64,000 nt of DNA from Zygaena filipendulae (GCA_907165275.2 OU015655.1:13714501-13778500), one strand, 5' to 3'; counted from the first letter of the stretch, positions 22,937-35,228 are shown. Made by a program: numbers and translations. Notes: generated from the letters alone by a model not told the origin.

Positions 22937-23265
22937 ATGGGCATGTTGACTAATTTTTTTTTTTTTAGTCCGTCTTGTAGATTATTAAAAAATATTGGAT
23001 ACGTATTTTTTCTTTTTTACGTAATTAAAAAATAACGGCGATATATTGAATTGAAATTTCGCGTGACGTCACTATTCTGACAGTTTGTATGGCGGTTTTA
23101 GCGGTTAGTGACGTCACGACCCCCTCACCCTCAACTTTAATGCGCTTTATCTCTGTATATTTTAAGTAATTAGAAAAAGCAAAAAATACGTGTCTATTGT
23201 TTTTTTATTTTCTAACTGACGGACTAATTAGAATTTTGATTTTCAAAAGTAGTCCACATCCCTAT
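22937..23265 (+). mobile_element. CRE-MITE, full length
   Basis: ATGGGCATGTTGACTAA to AGTCCACATCCCTAT, with both CREs intact, almost the same as the copies at 2930 and 31662. Confidence 0.9.
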
Positions 23266-24631
23266 TTTCTTACAACTATAAATCGCTTTACTAATGACAA
23301 TTTTCTTAGCTACTGAAATTGGTATATTTTTGACGACAATCTATGAGCAAAACGAACTTAATTACTCAATCGATCATCATGCAATTTTGCATACCTACAC
23401 CTTGTCAGGGGTCCGTACCCAAAATGACATAGCTTTAATTATTTTATTATTATAAACAAACAATGCAATTTATTACAATCAAGTTATTTTATTAAGGAAC
23501 TTCTATGACAGTCAAGTTTGCCATTCAATAATCAGATATCAAGAGAGCCCATTAATTCCTATTTTGCATAGCCGTTATAAAGCCTGCCGTTGTTATAAAG
23601 CTTCGGTTCCCCCCTCCATTAGCCATTTTATTTGGAACTACCCACCATAGATGGCAGGTTATTTGCTGTCAACCAAAGATAAATAAATGTATGCGCTAGA
23701 TATATAATTTGTATTGTTGCCGACAAAACGGGAAATTGGAAATCCCGTGGGAGGCAAACGAGGTAGCCGAAAGTCTAAACATTCGGTGGGGACTCTGGAG
23801 CTGATGAAGATTCGACGCGAGATGCCGGGGGGAGCTCCGTCAGACACCTACCGTCTCAACAAAGAAATACTCGTATGTCTGCCGAAGTAAAAATAGGGAC
23901 TTGTTCGGTGTGACGCGACCGAAAGTTCCCCACCGAAGATCGCTCATCAGCATTTCTGTTACCGAATGTTCGCTTGGACAGCATAGCATTGACTTTGCAC
24001 TTTGACACCGCGTGGGGTCGGTCACTGTGCCTGTTGGTCGCTGATAGTGTCGCATTTTTCGAGCAACGATTTTGTTTGGGTCGCCCTCCAACCCTCGGTC
24101 TGATTGAGTTTAATACATTTGGAATAGAAGGTTTTATGTCTATTTATCAGATCTGTGGTCGCGTCGCAATCCGCGATGTCACCGCACACGTATGTATTAC
24201 AACGTCGTAAACAGAAGAAAATTCGTACCGAATTTACTTAGTTTACTTAGTTTAGTAAACGAGACCCCAGGCTCGTGTTCTATAATTACTGTACGTATAG
24301 ATATGTATTTGTACCTACACGCATACGTTTGCTTTGATAAAATAAAATTATTGCTCGACGAATTTCCCTTTGATATCCAAGAAGCTTTATTTACATACAC
24401 TCATGTGCCTACTTTTACGATAAACAGTGGCATTATTGGTTGTCTATGTTCCCCTCGAATTTATGGGCTTCTGTTTTATGTCAGGCTTACGCTATTGGAT
24501 TAAAGTAAAACAATATTTAATTTAAAAAAAATCGATTGTTAAAAATTTATACAGACAGTAAAATTAGGAAAAGAAACTACCAAAAGAGCTACATATTCTT
24601 TTGTAACGCTTCACGAGTTTTATCAAAAAAT
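23266..24631. other. Single-copy-looking stretch, no recognised gene
   Basis: Base composition is more balanced from 23640 to 24190 than around it, and several ORFs of 62-103 codons overlap on both strands. None shows a known domain, codon-level conservation cannot be judged here, and no convincing exon boundary stands out. Confidence 0.35.
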
Positions 24632-24706
24632 ATACCGTGCAGGGTTCGAACCCACGACACTGGGCGTAGCAGTCAGATTTACATAACCACTACACCAACG
24701 GTGCTA
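24632..24706 (-). repeat. tRNA-like sequence, probably a SINE head
   Basis: On the minus strand an A-box-like TTGGTGTAGTGG and a B box GGGTTCGAACCCT lie 40 bases apart. Part of an acceptor stem (CACCGT / ACGGT) remains. The anticodon arm pairs poorly, so a working tRNA is unlikely. Confidence 0.5.
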
Positions 24707-24961
24707 TCTATGCTACGTCTGAATCTGTTAGAATCGAGAGGTGTGCTTCGTTTTCACCGAAATTGCTCGCGACGTTTTGGCTTTTAACACATCCACGATC
24801 GGCGAATATTATAGCTCTGACGACGCTCCTCGACGGGCGGTCGATAAAGGCTAGTAGAAGGTTACATCGAGTCCTCTTAGGTTCCCAGTCGCCGGCATGA
24901 GAGCCTTAACCTACTCACTTGCACGTGGTGTCGTTACCGGAGGGAAAAGAATATTTCTGTG
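24707..24961. other. Unassigned, GC-richer DNA
   Basis: Contains GACGCTCCTCGACGGGCGG and GTTCCCAGTCGCCGGCATG, which look like pieces of an old retroposon. I could not place them in a family. Confidence 0.35.
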
Positions 24962-25130
24962 CTAGCTGGTCCCCGCAGTTTAAACGAAGTGCCTTTTATC
25001 TTTTCCTGTAGGTACCCTTGACAACGTGTAAGCAAAATTTCATAGTAATCGGTCGAGTAGCGTTCACAGCGTGAAAATGTTATAGACAGAGTTACTATCG
25101 CATTTGTACGTATACGTATATTGGTATGGA
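24962..25130 (-). mobile_element. Helitron-like element, type A
   Basis: CTAGCTGGTCCCCGCAGTTT at the left, TTGACAACGTGTAAGCAAAA in the middle, and a right end GGTATGGA before T. The A|T context is kept, but the hairpin has lost its pairing. Confidence 0.72.
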
Positions 25131-25540
25131 TCTACTAGAGACATGAGTTTTTGGCGGGAATGTGTCTCGAGGCGGCGGCATGCGACTTGTTATGATTTCT
25201 CCTTCATATTTTGTTTTTACTAACGTTGGTTTTTCTGGGGATTAAATCTGAGATTTCAGACAAATCACATCAAGATTTTCACATATTATTAAATTATTTT
25301 AATTCGATCAATAATCTCTAAATGAAATATTTGTTATATTCACTATGTTTGAATTACTTCATAAAGAGCTAGCTAGAGGTCTAGGTCTGGTTTTGATCTG
25401 TTTTCATACTGAACTCAGCTGATGGACCTTATAAGCCTTCTTTTTAGGTACTCAGCAACAAATCATAAAAAAATACCCCTACTTGAGTGATTTATCCAAC
25501 AAAAATTCACATTTGTATTCCTGAGATGTAGTTACAAACA

Positions 25541-25693
25541 TCTAATCCGTACATAAATGCAAAAGTAAGTTCGTTTGTTTGTTTGTTACGCTTTCACGCC
25601 TCAACGGCTGAATCGATCGTCATGAATTTTTGCGTACACCTTGTACGGGATCCTCGCAATTAACGCGGGTGAAAGCAGGCGGGGTACAGCTAG
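25541..25693 (+). mobile_element. Helitron-like element, type A (first of a tandem pair)
   Basis: TCTAATCCGTACATAAATGC to GGGGTACAGCTAG. The next element begins at the very next base. Confidence 0.78.
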
Positions 25694-25880
25694 TCCTTAC
25701 TAATATTAAAAAAACGACAGTGAGTTTGTTTGTTTGTTGGTTTGTTTGTTTATTTGTTACGTTTTCATGCCTCAACGGCTCAACGGATCATCATGATATT
25801 TTGCATGTCACGTTGTCAGGGGTACAGGGACATAGGGTACTTTTTATCCCGGAATTCCTGCAGGAACTCCGAAAATGAAT
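25694..25880 (+). mobile_element. Type A Helitron, 3'-truncated (second of the pair)
   Basis: It starts TCCTTACTAATATT directly after the CTAG of its neighbour and runs through TACTTTTTATCCCGGAATTC to AACTCCGAAAATG, where the 3' hairpin is missing. Confidence 0.75.
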
Positions 25881-26201
25881 ACATTGAAAACAAAACGTTA
25901 GTAACGATCGTATATTCGTAATAAAATATTTGCAAAGTAGGTATCACTAGTGAGCTTGAGAGGAGTAATAAACTCATAACACTGACGGAACTCGTAAAGA
26001 TATTTATAGAATTTCTGTAATAATGTTTGTGCGCGCATACCGCAGGAACTATTGCACGTACCTACCTACCTACGCGTGGAATTGTACCGGGTATTCCTTT
26101 ATTAAGTTCTATGATCGCTCGACTAGGAAATGGTTTAATTTGTAAAATATAAACAGATTTATAATAATTTTACCTTCGTCTCTACAATCTTGACTAGACC
26201 C

Positions 26202-26389
26202 AAATGCGAATGCGCATTCATTTAGTTTATCGTTGGTTAGTTTCTTTGTTGCGCTTTCCCACTTTAGCTACTCATGAAATTTTGCATACACGTTACCAGG
26301 AATACAGAGAAGGACATAGGATACTTTTATCCCAGAAATCTGGCAGCAACTCCGAAATTAACGCGGGTGAAACCGTGAGAAAAAGCTAG
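26202..26389 (+). mobile_element. Type A Helitron, worn
   Basis: CACGTTACCAGGAATACAG, ACGCGGGTGAAACCGTG and AAGCTAG before T. The head is not recognisable. Confidence 0.7.
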
Positions 26390-26399
26390 TACAGTACAC

Positions 26400-26445
26400 C
26401 CACACCCAACCTACATCCACACACAGACACGCACACACACACGCA
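26400..26445 (+). repeat. (CA)n-rich simple sequence
   Basis: CACACCCAACC followed by interrupted CACA runs, ten bases after a Helitron end. Confidence 0.6.
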
Positions 26446-26531
26446 GAAAAGATTTCACTACAAAAAATAAATAACTATTGTAATAAAAAAAGCCTAGCTC
26501 TGCTATAGTAATCTAATGTATTTATGGCCTA

Positions 26532-26710
26532 CTAGCTGGTGCCCCGCGGTTTCACCCGCGGTAATTTTGGAGTTCGGAATAAAAAGTACCCTATGTCCTT
26601 CTCTGTACTCTTGACAACGTGCTTGCCAAATTTCATCCAAATCCGTTCAGCCGTTTTTGCGTGATTGAGTAACAAACATCCACACTTTCACATTTATAAT
26701 ATTAGTAGGA
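26532..26710 (-). mobile_element. Complete Lep1-type Helitron, type A
   Basis: On the minus strand it starts TCCTACTAATATTATAAA and ends CCGCGGGTGAAACCGCGG, then CTAG. The flanking bases are A and T, the canonical Helitron target. At 179 bp it is one of the two best boundary references here, though it lacks the ATTCCCGCGGG part. Confidence 0.88.
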
Positions 26711-27381
26711 TCTAGCACCCTTTTTAGTAAAAGCAGTTTCTAACAATGCACCAAACTAATCAGCCTAAGAGAAATCGGTGTTGAAAGTTTTGGATTCTTC
26801 ATCCATGGCGGTCGGGCATAGAGTGCGAATTCTTCGTAAGCAGTTTTCATCGTAAGCCGAGCTTAAAGGGATGACTTGATATACATAGATCTACAAGTTT
26901 GTAATTAGGGACTTTTGGTGAGAACTTGAACATTATTCGTTCGGTCTTGTGAATTAGTTTCACATAGTTATTGTCGAGTGAATATGGTGGTGCGTGATAG
27001 TGACCTGCGTGCTTGATAGTGAGAAACAGTGAAATAAGAGAAACACTGCATTATGATGCAAACATTCGTACATACAAACAACAGAGCCTTCTATTAACGT
27101 TCAACAAAAAAAAAATTATGCGTCTAAGCTTGACGTGATAAATTCAAATGTGTCTCGTTTGACTGCTGCGTTTCTTTAAATTAAATATCTTCAAATATCT
27201 AATAATATACATATACACAATACACATCAGACTAACTTAATTTCAATATACGGACAAGCTTCCACTTACTGTTTTATTAATTGTATCGTGGATTATAATA
27301 TTAATCTGATAGAAAGTTAATAATTGGGGCTGTAATGCAAAATCTGAGTTATTCCGGACCTTTGCAAAAGATTATAATACA
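26711..27381. other. Unassigned
   Basis: I see no gene or complete repeat. Confidence 0.4.
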
Positions 27382-27584
27382 CTAGCTGTGCCCCTCGGTT
27401 TCACCCGCGGTAATTTCGGAGTTCCCGCGGGAATTCCGGGATAAAAAGTACCCTATGTCTTTCTGTGTACCCCTGACAATGTGCATGCCAAATTTCATCT
27501 AAATCCGTTCAGCCGTTTTTGCGTGATTGGGTAACAAACATCCAAACATACAAACATCCACACTTTCACATTTATAATATTAGT
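27382..27584 (-). mobile_element. Type A Helitron, near complete
   Basis: CTAGCTGTGCCCCTCGG at the left after A, the full GGAGTTCCCGCGGGAATTCC block, and ATTTATAATATTAGTTA at the right. Confidence 0.85.
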
Positions 27585-27920
27585 TATTGGATATAGCTAA
27601 GCGTAGTACACGTGCCTTTATTAAATTAAAATCTATTTATTATGTTTCCAACTCCACTGTCTATTAGCCGTGCCGTATTTTCCGTGATAATTTGTTTTCT
27701 ACATTTTATAAATGCTGATTCAATTGATGCAGATTGTCTTAATTTTTTTTTTTTATTTTATTTATACACACGAGAAAAATTTAATTTCTCATTTCTCCAT
27801 TGATTACCTACACGTGTCATGCAAAACGTCTGAATCACAGAGCAAATAAATTAACTAGAGTGGACATGTGGGCGGGGCAGGGGGGCCACGGTCGCAAAGG
27901 AAGTTAGAGCCCAAAACTTA
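27585..27920. other. Unassigned
   Basis: No gene. A G-rich patch (GGGCGGGGCAGGGGGGCC) lies at 27871-27889. Confidence 0.4.
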
Positions 27921-27968
27921 TTTTGCTGCCATCCTAAGTATTTACAAATATTTAGGATAGCAGCAAAA
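27921..27968. repeat. 48-nt hairpin with about 22 paired positions
   Basis: TTTTGCTGCCATCCTAA... folds on ...TTAGGATAGCAGCAAAA with only two mismatches and almost no loop. It could be a small foldback, or the core of a small-RNA precursor if transcribed. Confidence 0.55.
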
Positions 27969-28190
27969 GAATTTGTGCGTGACTATTCTTTTACAAATAT
28001 CTTTTGTACTTTCAGAGATATGACTCTTTAAAAGTTCAAGTTAGACAAGGAAAGCGCTACAGTACAGTGACGTCAATGTAGTACTAGCGTCCTACAACCG
28101 CCATACAAAATTCCGTTTTAGTAAAATAGCCTATTGTCGAGCAAGAGCACCTTCTGAGTTGCCGCCGCAACCATTCCAGCATGGACATTG

Positions 28191-28549
28191 TATACAACGT
28201 GTTAATGAATTAACTGAAAACCTGATACACCCCATTAAAAAAAATAAACAATAATATGATTAAAATATATCTTATGTCAAAAAAATTTGTACTTTAAAAG
28301 TTATCCAACATTAGTTTGGAGGTGACCTATCTACGAAATTCCAAGCGCTACGCCCGCGCCTACCGGTTTGAATTTTTTTACTGCGGGCGGCGTACGCGTA
28401 CGGCGTAATTAAATTATAAAAATAATTTAGACGTGGGCTATAAAAATACAAAAATATAACCTATATTAAAACATAGTGCGATCGATTCGCTAGTCGATTC
28501 TGAGCAAACTACTTTCTAGTTTTCAGTTAATTCATTAACACGTTGTATA
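28191..28549 (-). mobile_element. TATACAACGTG-MITE copy 3
   Basis: This copy has the best-preserved ends of the family: TATACAACGTGTTAATGAAT and its mirror, about 30 bp each. It is inverted relative to the copies at 13332 and 15553. Confidence 0.85.
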
Positions 28550-29431
28550 ATCGAGGACAAATAAGGATTTCATTACTATAAACTGTGAATGTCAAGTGAT
28601 TGCAGTCTTTGTGCTCGTTTCTATTTGTGTATCGCCCTCGGGATCGTTACCGATATACAGGGTGCGATGTTTAACGAGGGACTTATTCAAGCAGAGTAAT
28701 AGGTATTCTATTTTCGTCTCATATAACTTGTGAAATAGTAACGTAAATCTTATTAAAATAATCACCAACACGCCGCAGTTTTAATGTAAAAATCATTTAC
28801 CCACGATTTTGTTTAAAGTTTCATCTACATATTATGTAACTTTTGTTGCTATCATATTTTTAGTTTCAATCAGAAAAATAGAGATTTTGTGATTAATTAA
28901 TCATGTTTAGGCAGCTTCAACTTTTGAAGTATATTTATTTTGGTTGATTGCTAGATATTGTAGGTGACAAAACGTGCATATTGTAATCGCAAAACCGTCA
29001 TGTTTTTTGATTGCAACCGAAAATGATAAAAACAAATATTACACAATAGCCCCTCTTGTTTTTTTTTTATATTTATTTATATTTTTATCTGTTTTATGTA
29101 CCTACCTAAATCATGAAATACCGAGACCTTACATCCTGTATATTGATTCAGATATAGGTTAGATTATAGGATATAATATATTGTCCTCGCTAAGTGGCCT
29201 CGATAGAGAAAAGTTGTATACGCAACAATCACAGATAAACGCCCGTCTTTCAGAGAAGTAGGCGGCGACTAAATATAGCCTTCTGTCTTAAATAGAGCCG
29301 TTATAGTGTAAACATTTAGGTGTGGATTCTAACCAAACTTTTGTGTAACTATTTTGTAACTATTTTTAATACTATTCTTATAATTTTATGTCCATTAGCT
29401 ACCACCACATTTCGACATTTATGCTACTAAT
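28550..29431. other. Unassigned
   Basis: The 62-codon ORF at 28974-29162 is hydrophobic at its end but runs through a poly-T tract and is not credible as a gene. No repeat termini are seen. Confidence 0.4.
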
Positions 29432-29640
29432 GGCTCCCCGTAGATTTATCCGCGGTAATTTCGGTGTTCCTGCGGGGATTCCGGGATATAAACTAACTTA
29501 TGTCCTTTTCTGTTCTCCTAACAACGTGTAAGCCATTTCATAATGATCAGTTATGTAGTTATGGCGTGTAAATGGAGCGGACGTATAGTCATAATCACGC
29601 CTATTTTAATAATATTTGTATGGATTTACCACAGGACATT
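29432..29640 (-). mobile_element. Type A Helitron, decayed
   Basis: GATTTATCCGCGGTAATTTC, TCCTAACAACGTGTAAGCC and ATTTTAATAATATTTGTATG keep the order of type A in reverse, with many substitutions. Confidence 0.65.
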
Positions 29641-30307
29641 CAAATCAGATCTGTAAAGCCTTTTAAGCGTGACTGTTACTCTCTTTTCCACCCACACGTT
29701 TTCCCTCTAACCTCGGTGGAGGTGAAATTTCCAGAACCCATTTTCTAAAGCTTTCCTTTATATTTTTTTTTTAAGGCGGCCGGGCAAACTTTCATGTTTG
29801 CAAACTCGATAATATCGTTTGTACACTGACAATCAAGCTTGTACTCCTTGTTAGAAAAACGTTGGGAAAACCATGAAAAAAATTGTCGGAAAAAAAAAAC
29901 ATTTCTCTAAAAAATATACCTACCTACTTAGTCTTCTGAAAAAAAAAATTATAAGTGAAAACACCAAAGGAACATTTAAACAAAAATTATCCGAATCTGT
30001 TGAGTGGGTACTTTCGTAATGGCGGCTGAACAAACAAACAAAACATTCGGGTCGAATCGAGACCGCCCTTTTTCAAAGTCGCTTATATAAAGATAATACT
30101 CTTACTGTTTTATATAATAATCCTCGCAAGTCCTTCTCAAGGCAATGCGATGCCAACAAAAGATGTTTCGATATATAAATCCTTCCCAGCCTTCCCATCC
30201 GTCTGTGCTATACTTAGGTATATCTATTTATGTATTACTATTATATAGCCAAGGGCCGGCCGACTTCGCCTATAATATACGCCGTGACATCCTACTAATA
30301 TTATAAA
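29641..30307. other. Unassigned; truncated Helitron head at its right edge
   Basis: No gene is visible. TCCTACTAATATTATAAA at about 30290-30307 is an intact Helitron 5' tip that stops where the next element begins. Confidence 0.45.
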
Positions 30308-30606
30308 CTAGCTGTGCCCCACGGTTTCACCCGCATACTTACTACACAACAACTTTTTTTTCCGACATCCGATTTCAATGAAACAAAGTCTATATGTAGC
30401 TCCAGGCTAAGCTTAATCTACCTGTGAAAACCGCATGGCAATCGGTTCAGTAGATACGGAGATTATCGCGAACAGACAGACAGACAGAAAAGAATTTTAA
30501 AAACTTTTTTGTGCTTGGTTACTCTTCTTTTATCACCCCTCTCAATTTTAGGTGAAAATATTCAATGTGCAGAATCGCGGATTCTACTCTTTTATCATAG
30601 TATAGA
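30308..30606 (-). mobile_element. Helitron-like element, type E
   Basis: CTAGCTGTGCCCCACGG at the left, a (CAGA)n run at 30473-30490, GATTCTACTCTTTTATCATAG and a right end TAGA before T. It is complete or nearly so. Confidence 0.83.
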
Positions 30607-30795
30607 TGTAAAAGTGAGGATGTTTGGATGTTTGGATGTTTGTTACTCAATCACGCAAAAACGGCAAAACGGATTTGGATGAAATTTGGCAAGCACGTTG
30701 TCAGGGGTACAGAGAAGGACATAGGGTGCTTTTTATCCCGGAATTCTCGCGGAAACTCCGAAATTACCGCGGGTGAAATTGCGGGGCACAGCTCG
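30607..30795 (+). mobile_element. Type A Helitron, head-to-head with type E
   Basis: TGTAAAAGTGAGGATGTTTGG to GCGGGTGAAATTGCGGGGCAC and AGCTCG (mutated CTAG). The two heads meet without spacer. Overlapping 68-69-codon ORFs on both strands are repeat-derived. Confidence 0.8.
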
Positions 30796-30914
30796 TTAGG
30801 AATAAGGATTTTTCCTACCCGTAACTCCATTTGAAGTATCAATATGAAGTAAACCACCATGAGCCTAATTACTTTGGAGAGCCATAAGAATTCATCTTCT
30901 TTTCAATGTGGCAC

Positions 30915-31163
30915 AATAAAAAAATAATAGACTCGTATTTTTTGCTTTTTCAAGTTAATGAAAATATACAGAGATAAAGCGCATTAAAGTTTAGGGTGTT
31001 GGGGCTCGTAAAGTCATTAACCTGTATAAGCCCCCATACAAACTTCACAAGATTTCAATGCCGTCGCTTTTTGATTACCTACGTAAAAAGAAAAAAATAC
31101 GTGGTGTTCAATTTTTTTTATTAATCTACAAGACTGGTAAAAAAATATAGTCAACTAGCCCAT
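30915..31163 (-). mobile_element. CRE-MITE, CREs degraded
   Basis: GACTCGTATTTTTTGC to AGTCAACTAGCCCAT. Where the CREs should be there is GTAAAGTCATTAACC and AGATTTCAATGCC, so both sites are destroyed. Confidence 0.78.
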
Positions 31164-31380
31164 TCTATTAGCCTTGTAGTTCCGACCGTCTATTTGGAAA
31201 GTAGGTAAAATTCTACATCTATCTATTTCTGACGTGAACTTTGACACTAAGAAAGGCTCAACAAGTGTCGGATTGGGGCCCTCGCTATCGCGTTCATGCA
31301 GCTACGCAGTTCTAACCTGTTGAATGTAGACATTCGACTCGAGTGAGGTTGTTCAATAATAATAATCTACAATTTTTAAA

Positions 31381-31440
31381 CAAAAACCGGACAAGTGCGT
31401 GTCGGACTCGCACGCCGAGGGCTCCGTGCAAATTTGCAAG
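31381..31440 (+). repeat. Fragment of a common lepidopteran repeat
   Basis: AACCGGACAAGTGCGTGTCG followed by GACTCGCACGCCGAGGGCTC is a block I recognise from many moth and butterfly genomes. Only about 60 bases remain. Confidence 0.5.
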
Positions 31441-31484
31441 TATTTAACGAGGTAACAACAAATTTAAGGTTTCCAGATTTTCTC

Positions 31485-31560
31485 TTTGAATTAATGAATG
31501 AATAAAAACACTTTATTAAGCACCACAACCAGTAGAAACGATTAAAAACTAATAGAGAAA
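31485..31560 (-). repeat. Possible retrotransposon 3' tail
   Basis: AATGAATGAATAAAAACACTT with TTATTAAGCACCACAACC reads on the minus strand like a non-LTR 3' end with a TTTATTCATT-type tail. Confidence 0.4.
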
Positions 31561-31661
31561 AACAAAGTATTAAATGGCTCCAAAAGGGAACTTATCACTA
31601 TAACAAGATGTCTTCCAGGCTATACCAGGTGTAGTATCAAAATATTTATGATAGTAAAACA

Positions 31662-31990
31662 ATAGGCATGTTGACTAATTTTTTATTTTTAGTCCGTCTT
31701 GTAGATTATTAAAAAATATTGGACACGTATTTTTTCTTTTTTTACGTAATAAAAAAATAACGGCGATATATTGAGTTGAAATTTCGCGTGACGTCACTAT
31801 TCTGACAGTTTGTATGGCGGTTTTATCGGTTAGTGACGTCACGACCCCCTCACCCTAAACTTAAATGCGCTTTATCTCTGTATATATTAATTTATTTGAA
31901 AAAGCAAAAAATACGTGTCTATTGTTTTTTTATTTTCTCACTGACGGACTAATTAGAATTTTGATTTTCAAAAGTAGTCCACATCCCCAT
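31662..31990 (+). mobile_element. CRE-MITE, full length
   Basis: ATAGGCATGTTGACTAA to AGTCCACATCCCCAT. The palindromes GTGACGTCAC sit at 31788-31797 and 31833-31842. Confidence 0.9.
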
Positions 31991-33307
31991 TACAGCAGCG
32001 AATGCGAAATACTTGACTTGTAGTTCTTTAGGTAAGACTTCTTGCCATAATATTTGATGCTTCTAAGTCAACGGGAAGCTCTCTATAGGTTTTGATTCTC
32101 TTGCGAATGGCAAAATATGCAGAATGAATGGCCTTTAGTACCTATTTATTGCTTACTTGATTTAGAAGCTTTATTTTTTATAGCTCCAAGGGGCTTAACT
32201 TACTTACCTCCTATAGAAATATTGTAGACTTGAGTATTTGATATCGATTTGCAATTTGATATCTCTACGAGCTTCTGAGAAAAAGGGTCTTGACAGAAGA
32301 CAAGCAAACAATAAAAGTGATCCTAGAAGGGTTCCTTTTTTCCTTTTGAGGTAAGTATGGAATCCCAAAAATAACTTTCAGCTCACCTGATTCTTGTTAT
32401 TATACTGAATATTGATTTGGGACCCAAAAACTTGGTGCTGCTGCCTGCGGTTTCACACGGGTGATCTTTTCAAAAGCAATTCTATAAGTAAATGACAACG
32501 AAAACCGAATTTAAAGTCCACTACACACTTTAGAAAAAACACAGACAGATAGCGTAATTATTTACGCTATTGGAGAAGATACAAATAAATAATAGGTAAA
32601 CCGGTTACGTGCAGTGTCTGTAGGTACGGCGAAAATGAGACATTCTGAGAAACAGGTGCTCAGTCTTTCGCCGTATTTCATTGAAGATTGAATCCCTCGG
32701 TCTACCTTTTTGATATAAATACTTAGGAATAATAGTAGATATTTTAGACATGTCAAAGTTATAGTTTATGTCTGTAGGGTATGAAAAATATACATAGATA
32801 TTAGATACCATTCGTACCTAATTAAAATTTTAAAACAGATTTGCGGGGTATATAAGGTATATTGTAATAAGGAGGTATATATCAATTTGGCATCCCCTCT
32901 CTGTTTTTTACCTATAGACTCCATTGTGAAGTTGGTACAAAAAGAATCAAAACAAATGTAAAGTTACTGTTACTTACAAATGAAAAAAAAATCACATTTT
33001 TTTTTTCATTAGAGTTTTTATTTAACTTTCCATTTAAGTTTTTTTTTATTAATTTTCTGCAGTACTATGTTGCTTTGTAAGGTTTATTTTAATTTCTATT
33101 TTGTGTTTGTACGTCTAAATGACAGGTCACAGTAGAATCATATACTTTGTAAAACATCACACCTGTACCGTACCTGTGATCACAAACTAGTAATAAATAA
33201 ATAAAATAAATAAATAAATAAACATCATATTTTGTTTGGTGCCTGTACACACAGTAAAAGTTCTGCTTAGTTTAGGAGATTGTCCAAGCCTAATTATTAT
33301 TATGAAA
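31991..33307. other. Unassigned
   Basis: No gene or complete repeat. (AAAT)n simple sequence occurs at 33190-33222, and a poly-A/poly-T inverted patch at 32980-33010. Confidence 0.4.
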
Positions 33308-33720
33308 TTAGCCGTTCTCCGAGGTTTCACCCTAGGAGATCCCTCGGGAATTCCGGGAAAAACGAACCCATATCCCTTTCTGTACTCCTGACAACGGGTA
33401 CAGTACCTTCGTTAATTTCCGAGTTCCCGATGTAATTCCGAGGTAAAAAGTACCCTATTTTCTGTATGACCTGGGGTGCTAAGATGCGCAATACGATAAA
33501 ATTTTATCGAGTCATTTTATCGATTCTCGTCGACAAAGCAATACAATATGTCGACGAGAATCGATAAAATGGCTCGATAAAATTTTATCGTGTTGCGCAT
33601 CTTAGCCCGGCTGACCTGACGATATGTGTATAAAATTTCGTGACTATCGGTTGAGCCGTTAAGACGTGAAAGTGTAACAAATAAACAAACAAACTTACCT
33701 TCTAATTTCTAATAGTAAGA
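33308..33720 (-). mobile_element. Type A Helitron split by a foldback
   Basis: Two 3'-type modules (GGGAATTCCGGG near 33350 and GTAATTCCGAGG near 33432) are followed by the insertion at 33474-33611. The normal GACGATATGTGTATAAAATT, GCCGTTAAGACGTGAAAG and ACAAACAAACTTA sequence then resumes. Confidence 0.78.
33474..33611. mobile_element. GGGGCTAAG foldback, with 7-bp target duplication
   Basis: This 138-bp palindrome (GCTAAGATGCGCAA ... TTGCGCATCTTAGC) is flanked by TGACCTG on both sides (33467-33473 and 33612-33618). The uninterrupted Helitron has this site only once. Confidence 0.82.
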
Positions 33721-34813
33721 TATCATAAATGTGTTTTATTCTAATTAGTACGTAAGATACTAATGTTTTTTGTCAAGAGCACGTCGTGGAAACCTCGAAT
33801 AGGAATGTCTGCGAACTTAAGTAGACACCACAAGTCAGCCATTTTGTTATATTCTGAGAACCGTCGCACTTATTTACTGTAGGTATATAATATAATATAT
33901 ACTAACCATTTGAGTCAACTCAAGCTTATAATTGGCAACTAATTCTGTACGAAATATTTTATGTTCGGTGTTGTTTGGTTATACTCGTATAGATGCGTCT
34001 AGTTATAAATGCTGGGTAGGTACTATAGGTAGATATATGAGAATATCTGAAATAAAATCCTTTTATTTTTATATATTTTCATAGATACTTATAACTTTAG
34101 TCTTTGAAGGACTTTTAATATCAATGTAGTTTTAAATGTGTTATAAAGAATGGTTTTTTTTTTATCGCAAATCCGTCATGTTGAGTTTAGAGTTTAGTAG
34201 TCGATCATAGATGGTTGTCATATGAAACAAGTGATGTTCGAAATGTTCAAAACGATGAACTGTTAAGATGTTATGGTCTCATAAGGGATTATTTCGAAGG
34301 GACTTTGGAATATAAACGCAAAAACGCTTGCGAACTAGCGAATAGTTAGCCAAATACAAAACAACGTGAATTTTGCATTACAAAATTTATATCAAACCTG
34401 CGTATTAGAAAGCAGAAAATAAAATAAATACTGACCAAAATTTGATAATATACCTACCTTCTTAATACCAGCATAGCAAAGTATCTATTGTTCCAAGCAA
34501 AGAACGTGGTCATTGTTATGGATTTGTAGCTGTACGAGTACACACTTTTGCTATTCCCTCTTTGTTTTGAGAGGATGAAATTAACTCTGTTACAGTATTT
34601 CTAGGGCTTGGACGCCATGGAGGTAATATAGCAAAATTAACAGCCGGTGTTTTGTATAATGCCGGGAATTGAAAATGTGTGATGGGATGTGATGGGTGGT
34701 CAGAAAACGATACGTTTCGTGATCACAGTTTCAAAGCTAGCGAGTGCTTGCAAAGCGACATTTTCTGTCCTGAACATTATGCACCGTGACCGCCGGCAGT
34801 TTGTGAACGAACG
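33721..34813. other. Unassigned
   Basis: No gene is recognised. Overlapping 67-68-codon ORFs at 34689-34903 run into the terminal repeat of the next element. Confidence 0.4.
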
Positions 34814-34932
34814 AATAAAGGTCCATTTATATCGTGCCAGACGTGCCAGACACGTGCCGTGCCAGACACATGCCAAGAAAAAAATGTGGGAATAAACCAA
34901 CATACCTACACCTTTATTTACAAATTACAAAA

Positions 34933-35170
34933 GGACGCAGATAAGCAATAACATGTTAACCCACAAAATCAAGTTATTGATTCCGAACAATTTATTGAGA
35001 GTTAAGGAACGTTTTTTAATTATTTGTTTACCTTATTACATTGCTTAAATATGTAACTAAATATTGAACATAAAAAATGTTGACACAAAACGGCGCTATA
35101 CTTTTCAAACACGATTTATCTACTCAAAATTTATCCAGTGTGGGTTAACACACTATTGCTTATCTATGTC
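34933..35170 (+). mobile_element. GGAC-MITE copy 2 (nested)
   Basis: GGACGCAGATAAGCAATA to TATTGCTTATCTATGTC, flanked by AAAA. It lies inside the element at 34818-35882. Confidence 0.85.
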
Positions 35171-35228
35171 AAAAAGACGTCTGCACGATTCCGATGCACG
35201 ATGTTCTATTCACCCTGGTCGACATGTA

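Noticed and set aside
23640..24190. Protein-coding exon in GC-richer single-copy DNA
   Set aside because: Several short frames overlap on both strands, none with a domain. No clear donor/acceptor pair supports one frame.
24632..24706. Functional tRNA gene
   Set aside because: The A and B boxes are present, but the anticodon stem does not pair and the loop lacks the usual T before the anticodon. A SINE head is more likely.
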